A program made the position numbers and the translations under genes. The notes under the pieces were generated by a model, which had not been told where the DNA came from, searched no databases, and was given only the letters and a program-made list of their open reading frames with translations. Source: a bacterium (GTDB lineage: Bacteria; UBA9089; JASEGY01). Taken from it: 7,219 nt of DNA. Every line of letters begins with the position of its first letter. Position 1 is the first letter of the stretch. This document shows positions 5,601 through 7,219 of this stretch, piece after piece. The stretch lies in the NCBI GenBank assembly GCA_030019105.1, contig JASEGY010000175.1, forward strand, positions 1-7,219. Reading direction: 5' to 3'.

Positions 5601-6953
5601 GTAGAGATCTCAAGCGAGACCTCACCTAAACCCAGTTTTACGCCGACTGAAATTGGGGACTACCGGTTCGAATTGATCGTAAATGATGGCCGGCAGGACA
5701 GTAAACCGGATAGCGCTGCGGTTACTGTTAAGGAAGAGCCGGTCATTGTCGCCCCCATTTATGTCAGGGTCAGGGGCTGCGAAGACAACTGTTCCCGTTT
5801 TTGGGTGGACATAGTCGTTGGAGATGATCAAGTCCCGGTTAAGGATTTATTCGGTCTTTCCTTTAAGCTGAATTACACCCACCCGGGTATCATCAAGGCT
5901 GACACCTCTTCTGCCGGAGATTTCTTAGGCCCCGGGGTGGTCTTTCACGCTGAAGCGGATGATGCTTCAGGACAGGTAGGCCTGGGGATCAGCCGCAAAT
6001 TGGGCAGCGACGGGGTGGAGGGAAGCGGAATAGTGGCCAGGGTAGAATTCAGATTAACCGGGATTATTCCTTCCGGTGAAGTGATTGAATTCAACCTGAA
6101 TGATGTTACGGCATTTAATACTAAGGGGAAGCCGATTTCCTTACAGCCTGTGGGGACTGTTTTTGAAAGCGGAATTATTACGGTTTGGCCCGGGGATACC
6201 AATAACGACGGGATAGTAGATGAAAAGGATGTTCTCCCTGTAGGGCAATATTGGCATATTGAAGGGCCGGAGCGGTATGACGGCTCTATGCGCTGGGCAG
6301 CCCAATCGGTCATGCCCTGGGAAATCCATGAAAGCACTTATGCTGACGCCAATGGTGATGGTATCGTAGACGAAAAGGAAATCCTGGCGATTGGGCTTAA
6401 CTGGCATCGAAAATCAGTTTCGAGTTCGGGGCACCCGCTGCCAGGCCGGCTCGGCCTTGCGGGTCGTCGAGTTTCGAGTTCTTTAATTCCGCAATCCGCA
6501 ATCAACAGTCCGCAATCCGCAATCCGCAATCCACAATTGTTAGGGGCTTACCAGGCGATGTATCAGGCCCTGGAGAACAATTCCGGGCTGGGAGCCGGGG
6601 CAGAGCTCAAACACTTTCTGGCTGAGATCATCACCAGTCTGCAAGGCCGGCAAATACCTCTTCGAACCTCACTGGGGCAGAGTTACCCCAATCCAATGAA
6701 TCCCGAATGTTTCATCCCCTTTGCCTTAGCTTCTGAAGCTGAGGTAACCCTCCGTATCTATACCCTCTCCGGCCAACTGATCCGAACCCTTGATCCTGGC
6801 CGGCTTCCTGCTGGAACATATCACTCCAAATCACGGGCCGCCTACTGGGATGGCCGGGATGAAGACGGAAGAGAAGTATCCAGCGGCATTTACTTCTATC
6901 AATTAAAAGCCGGCTCCTTTCTTTCTGTCCGCAAGATGATTATTTTAAGGTAA
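2697..6953 (+). CDS. Large secreted FG-GAP/PKD/cohesin-/dockerin-like protein with C-terminal sorting domain
   Basis: This 1418-residue exported protein has no visible enzymatic domain; it is probably a cell-surface or extracellular adhesive protein. A signal peptide has its hydrophobic core at residues 40-54 and a likely cleavage after AKA58. Seven FG-GAP/VCBS repeats with DxNxD(G/D) calcium loops follow (Asp79, 131, 180, 229, 283, 335, 389; the fourth is degenerate). Then come eight very regular 47-residue repeats ending in GWPV (Asp448 to Asp777). Together these suggest a seven- and an eight-bladed propeller. Next are two PKD-like domains (about 834-920 and 925-1013), a cohesin-like beta domain (about 1019-1163, with Cys1028 and Cys1032) and a dockerin-like pair of EF loops (GDTNNDGIVD at 1166 and ADANGDGIVD at 1216). 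A low-complexity repeat linker (1241-1281) precedes a FlgD-like/T9SS-type tail (YPNPMNPE to the C-terminus, about 1326-1418). Nucleotide repeats enlarge the signal-peptide n-region and the linker. The specific ligand is unknown. Confidence 0.93.
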   Translation: MIKALIGTRYNKSAIHNPQFAIRNPQSAIPGTHEVGAQSAIIITVFFCLCLFIPQAKAQFLPYSIQPLEYFPTAVKVGDVTGDDRDDIVLTAWSAFDTGSLVVLPQNLSGGPDLPQRYPTGQAPAGLALGDVNHDGRTDVVIITQGDQRLETFLGTQTGGLETGATYHLEGRPYRVEVGDVNGDDRLDVAVLTRMPEKVVFFIQNESGQLTSLTDYRLPAAPIDITLTDLNYDLRRDIAILTAEDLTFIRQTASGDLTGPVSEMQFDTTLVGRAGLAGMVTGDMNSDGRFDLILFNSRPLPYGGINILLQSEDSLAASPVIYMAYESIQAISVGDVNRDGRDDIITLNGDRGIITLLTQSKDGTLNPYQDFPVPYLPAQSGFQSLALGDVNGDDFLDVVIIGPPGRLGPRGKLIIVLNTAQGPQNITPQPGWPVATGNSVFSSPALGDLDGDGNLEVVIGSHDRKVYAIKSDGAFLDGWPVTTKGIVFSSPGLADLNVDGRSEVVVGSYDNNIYVFNHDGSLFSGWPLLTMSDINSSPNLGDLDGDGAAEIIIGGFDNKVYAYQSNGREVSGWPLETQGDIGSTPLVIDLNGDGGREVIIGSGDGRVYAWDQGGNLLTGWPVSANGEVISSPAAGDINGDGKPEIVVGSTDGRLYAWDANGIRVPGWPVRTGSPIHSSPALADLDRDGKLEIVVGSDDYRIYAFRGDGSNLPNWPVATGGQVRSSPAIADIDGDGELEVVAGSYDGKLYAINPDGSPAPGFPLQVGGELYSSPAIADIDNDGALEVVIGSTNGRIYCFDIGKGRHTPDLSPWPRFHHDNSSTGLYAGLETANLAPAADAGPDVTVEPGLTISLDGSRSLDMGGDRLIYLWAQIEGPPVQLSDIQSIWPTITLNMSGRYIFRLIVNDGHADSKPDTVAVTVIENKPPIASAGHDQEVYGDTKVFLDGRQSSDPEGDILTYRWTQKLGPVVEISSETSPKPSFTPTEIGDYRFELIVNDGRQDSKPDSAAVTVKEEPVIVAPIYVRVRGCEDNCSRFWVDIVVGDDQVPVKDLFGLSFKLNYTHPGIIKADTSSAGDFLGPGVVFHAEADDASGQVGLGISRKLGSDGVEGSGIVARVEFRLTGIIPSGEVIEFNLNDVTAFNTKGKPISLQPVGTVFESGIITVWPGDTNNDGIVDEKDVLPVGQYWHIEGPERYDGSMRWAAQSVMPWEIHESTYADANGDGIVDEKEILAIGLNWHRKSVSSSGHPLPGRLGLAGRRVSSSLIPQSAINSPQSAIRNPQLLGAYQAMYQALENNSGLGAGAELKHFLAEIITSLQGRQIPLRTSLGQSYPNPMNPECFIPFALASEAEVTLRIYTLSGQLIRTLDPGRLPAGTYHSKSRAAYWDGRDEDGREVSSGIYFYQLKAGSFLSVRKMIILR
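2731..2818. repeat. Heptanucleotide array with hairpin, inside the signal-peptide coding region
   Basis: Seven tandem 7-nt units (AATCCGC, with AATCCAC and AATTCGC variants) run from 2731 to 2779. A partial unit (AATCC) follows, then a hairpin ACCCAC-gaa-GTGGGT at 2790-2804 plus GCGC, then another AATCCGC at 2809-2815. The array encodes residues 12-41 of the large protein (AIHNPQFAIRNPQSAI...). Confidence 0.9.
3987..5126 (+). repeat. Eight 47-residue (141-nt) FG-GAP/GWPV coding repeats
   Basis: GWP-type triplets occur at residues 431, 478, 525, 572, 619, 666, 713 (NWP) and 760 (GFP), exactly 47 residues apart each time. Between them each unit has SSP-x-LADLDGDG-x-LEVVxGSxDGxxYA. The last unit is longer and ends in PWPRF. 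This is the second propeller of the protein. Confidence 0.9.
6417..6481. repeat. GC-rich nested hairpin between direct repeats
   Basis: GTTTCGAGTTC occurs at 6417-6427 and again at 6471-6481; the second copy is part of a tandem 7-mer (TCGAGTT twice, 6467-6480). Between them is a nested hairpin. The outer stem is ACCCGC (6433-6438) with GCGGGT (6459-6464). The inner stem is AGGCCG (6443-6448) with CGGCCT (6452-6457), around the loop GCT. It encodes the linker after the dockerin-like domain (VSSSGHPLPGRLGLAGRRVSS). Confidence 0.75.
6485..6538. repeat. Second AATCCGC heptanucleotide array in the same gene
   Basis: Seven units, AATTCCGC (8 nt), AATCCGC, AATCAAC, AGTCCGC, AATCCGC, AATCCGC and AATCCAC, run from 6485 to 6534 and are followed by AATT. 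They encode IPQSAINSPQSAIRNPQL. The unit is the same as at 2731-2818, and again a hairpin with an ACCCRC/GYGGGT stem is adjacent. Confidence 0.85.
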
Positions 6954-6992
6954 TAGTTCACCACGGACAAGCACTTGCCCCCCAATTTAGGC

Positions 6993-7021
6993 TTGACCAT
7001 TTTCCCCTCCTGGTATATAAT
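6993..7021 (+). promoter_or_regulatory. Near-consensus sigma-70 promoter
   Basis: TTGACC (5/6) at 6993-6998 and a perfect TATAAT at 7016-7021 are separated by exactly 17 nt. The predicted start is near 7028. It lies 40 nt after the stop of the large gene and fires away from it, toward the small hairpin-rich stretch and the element at the window edge. It is the best promoter in the window. Confidence 0.55.
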
Positions 7022-7027
7022 TGGAAG

Positions 7028-7156
7028 ACAATGTTACTCCTTGGTGTAACAAACGGCATCACAAATCCACGTAGCTGGAACAGAGGGTCTGTGGTAATTT
7101 TACCATATTGGGCTTCTGGGAGGAGGGGGTACTCACCCGTTAGTACTTTGATTTAG
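7028..7156 (+). other. Possible small transcript or 41-codon ORF downstream of the promoter
   Basis: The stretch begins at the predicted start of the 6993-7021 promoter. It holds three inverted repeats: TGTTAC/GTAACA (7032-7037 and 7046-7051), TGGTAA-TT-TTACCA (7092-7105) and GTACT/AGTAC (7129-7133 and 7142-7146), the last followed by a weak T-rich run. It also contains an ORF from ATG 7031 to TAG 7156 (MLLLGVTNGITNPRSWNRGS...) with only a weak GGAAG upstream and no recognised relatives. It could be a small RNA, a leader, or neither. Confidence 0.25.
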
Positions 7157-7167
7157 AAAAAAGCAAC

Positions 7168-7219
7168 TATAGTGTTTAAGAAAAAGATTTTGGGGTTGGC
7201 TATCCTTTGGAGTTCAGGC
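7168..7219. mobile_element. Left arm of a second MITE-like element (copy B, cut by window end)
   Basis: 7168-7195 matches the inverted right outer arm of copy A at 26 of 28 positions and its left arm at 23 of 28. After a 13-nt spacer, the same length as on the right side of copy A, GGAGTTCAGGC (7209-7219) repeats the start of the inner hairpin arm. The rest of the palindrome should lie beyond the window. Confidence 0.55.

Noticed and set aside
5945..6337. Minus-strand ORF of 130 codons inside the large gene
   Set aside because: It lies wholly opposite the well-supported cohesin/dockerin coding region, its product is serine/proline-rich with no recognisable domain, and it has no neighbours on that strand.
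5750..6410. Cellulosome scaffoldin interpretation
   Set aside because: No carbohydrate-binding or glycoside hydrolase domain is present. The cohesin- and dockerin-like domains occur singly, beside propellers and a sorting tail, an arrangement seen in many non-cellulolytic bacteria.
6899..7000. Minus-strand ORF of 33 codons with a good AGGAGGGG before its ATG
   Set aside because: It runs antisense into the conserved C-terminal end of the large gene and has no recognisable similarity. The purine-rich site is also the pyrimidine spacer of the + strand promoter.

Overview
The window looks like a chromosomal stretch from an uncultivated Gram-negative bacterium. The main clue is one very large secreted protein. 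It carries a signal peptide, FG-GAP/VCBS repeats, PKD domains, a cohesin-like and a dockerin-like domain, and a C-terminal FlgD-like/T9SS-like sorting tail. That combination is common in FCB-group and Poribacteria-type candidate phyla. The placement is inferred from architecture only. All convincing genes are on the + strand.

Layout. 1-216: a frameshifted remnant of a small zinc-finger (YgiT/MqsA-type) antitoxin. 234-1526: homoserine dehydrogenase, complete with a C-terminal ACT domain. 1532-2130: two small, visibly AT-richer genes, DUF7718-like and DUF5647-like, that overlap by 4 nt and are probably co-transcribed with hom. 2131-2663: a non-coding and degenerate region. It holds short palindromes, a weak promoter candidate, a MITE-like imperfect palindrome (2306-2459), and directly against it the C-terminal stub of a DUF4143-type ATPase gene (2460-2642). 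2697-6953: the 1418-residue secreted multidomain protein. 6954-7219: a near-consensus sigma-70 promoter, a short hairpin-rich stretch that could be a small RNA or a 41-codon ORF, and the left arm of a second copy of the palindromic element, cut by the window end.

The most unusual structure is inside the large gene. Two places carry tandem arrays of a 7-nt unit (AATCCGC) next to a GC-rich hairpin with an ACCCRC/GYGGGT stem. One lies in the n-region of the signal peptide and the other between the dockerin-like domain and the sorting tail. Because 7 is not a multiple of 3 and the unit is stop-free, the array reads as the same cyclic heptapeptide in all three sense frames (NPQSAIR) and as another stop-free one in the three antisense frames (LRIADCG). 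This may be why the arrays are tolerated inside a reading frame.

How the genes relate. Hom is housekeeping (aspartate to threonine/methionine branch). The small gene pair, the antitoxin remnant, the ATPase stub and the palindromic elements suggest that the flanks of hom are a site of gene gain and loss. The large protein is an independent exported adhesin or matrix-type protein. No new multi-gene system can be claimed from this window; the repeat structures are the best leads.
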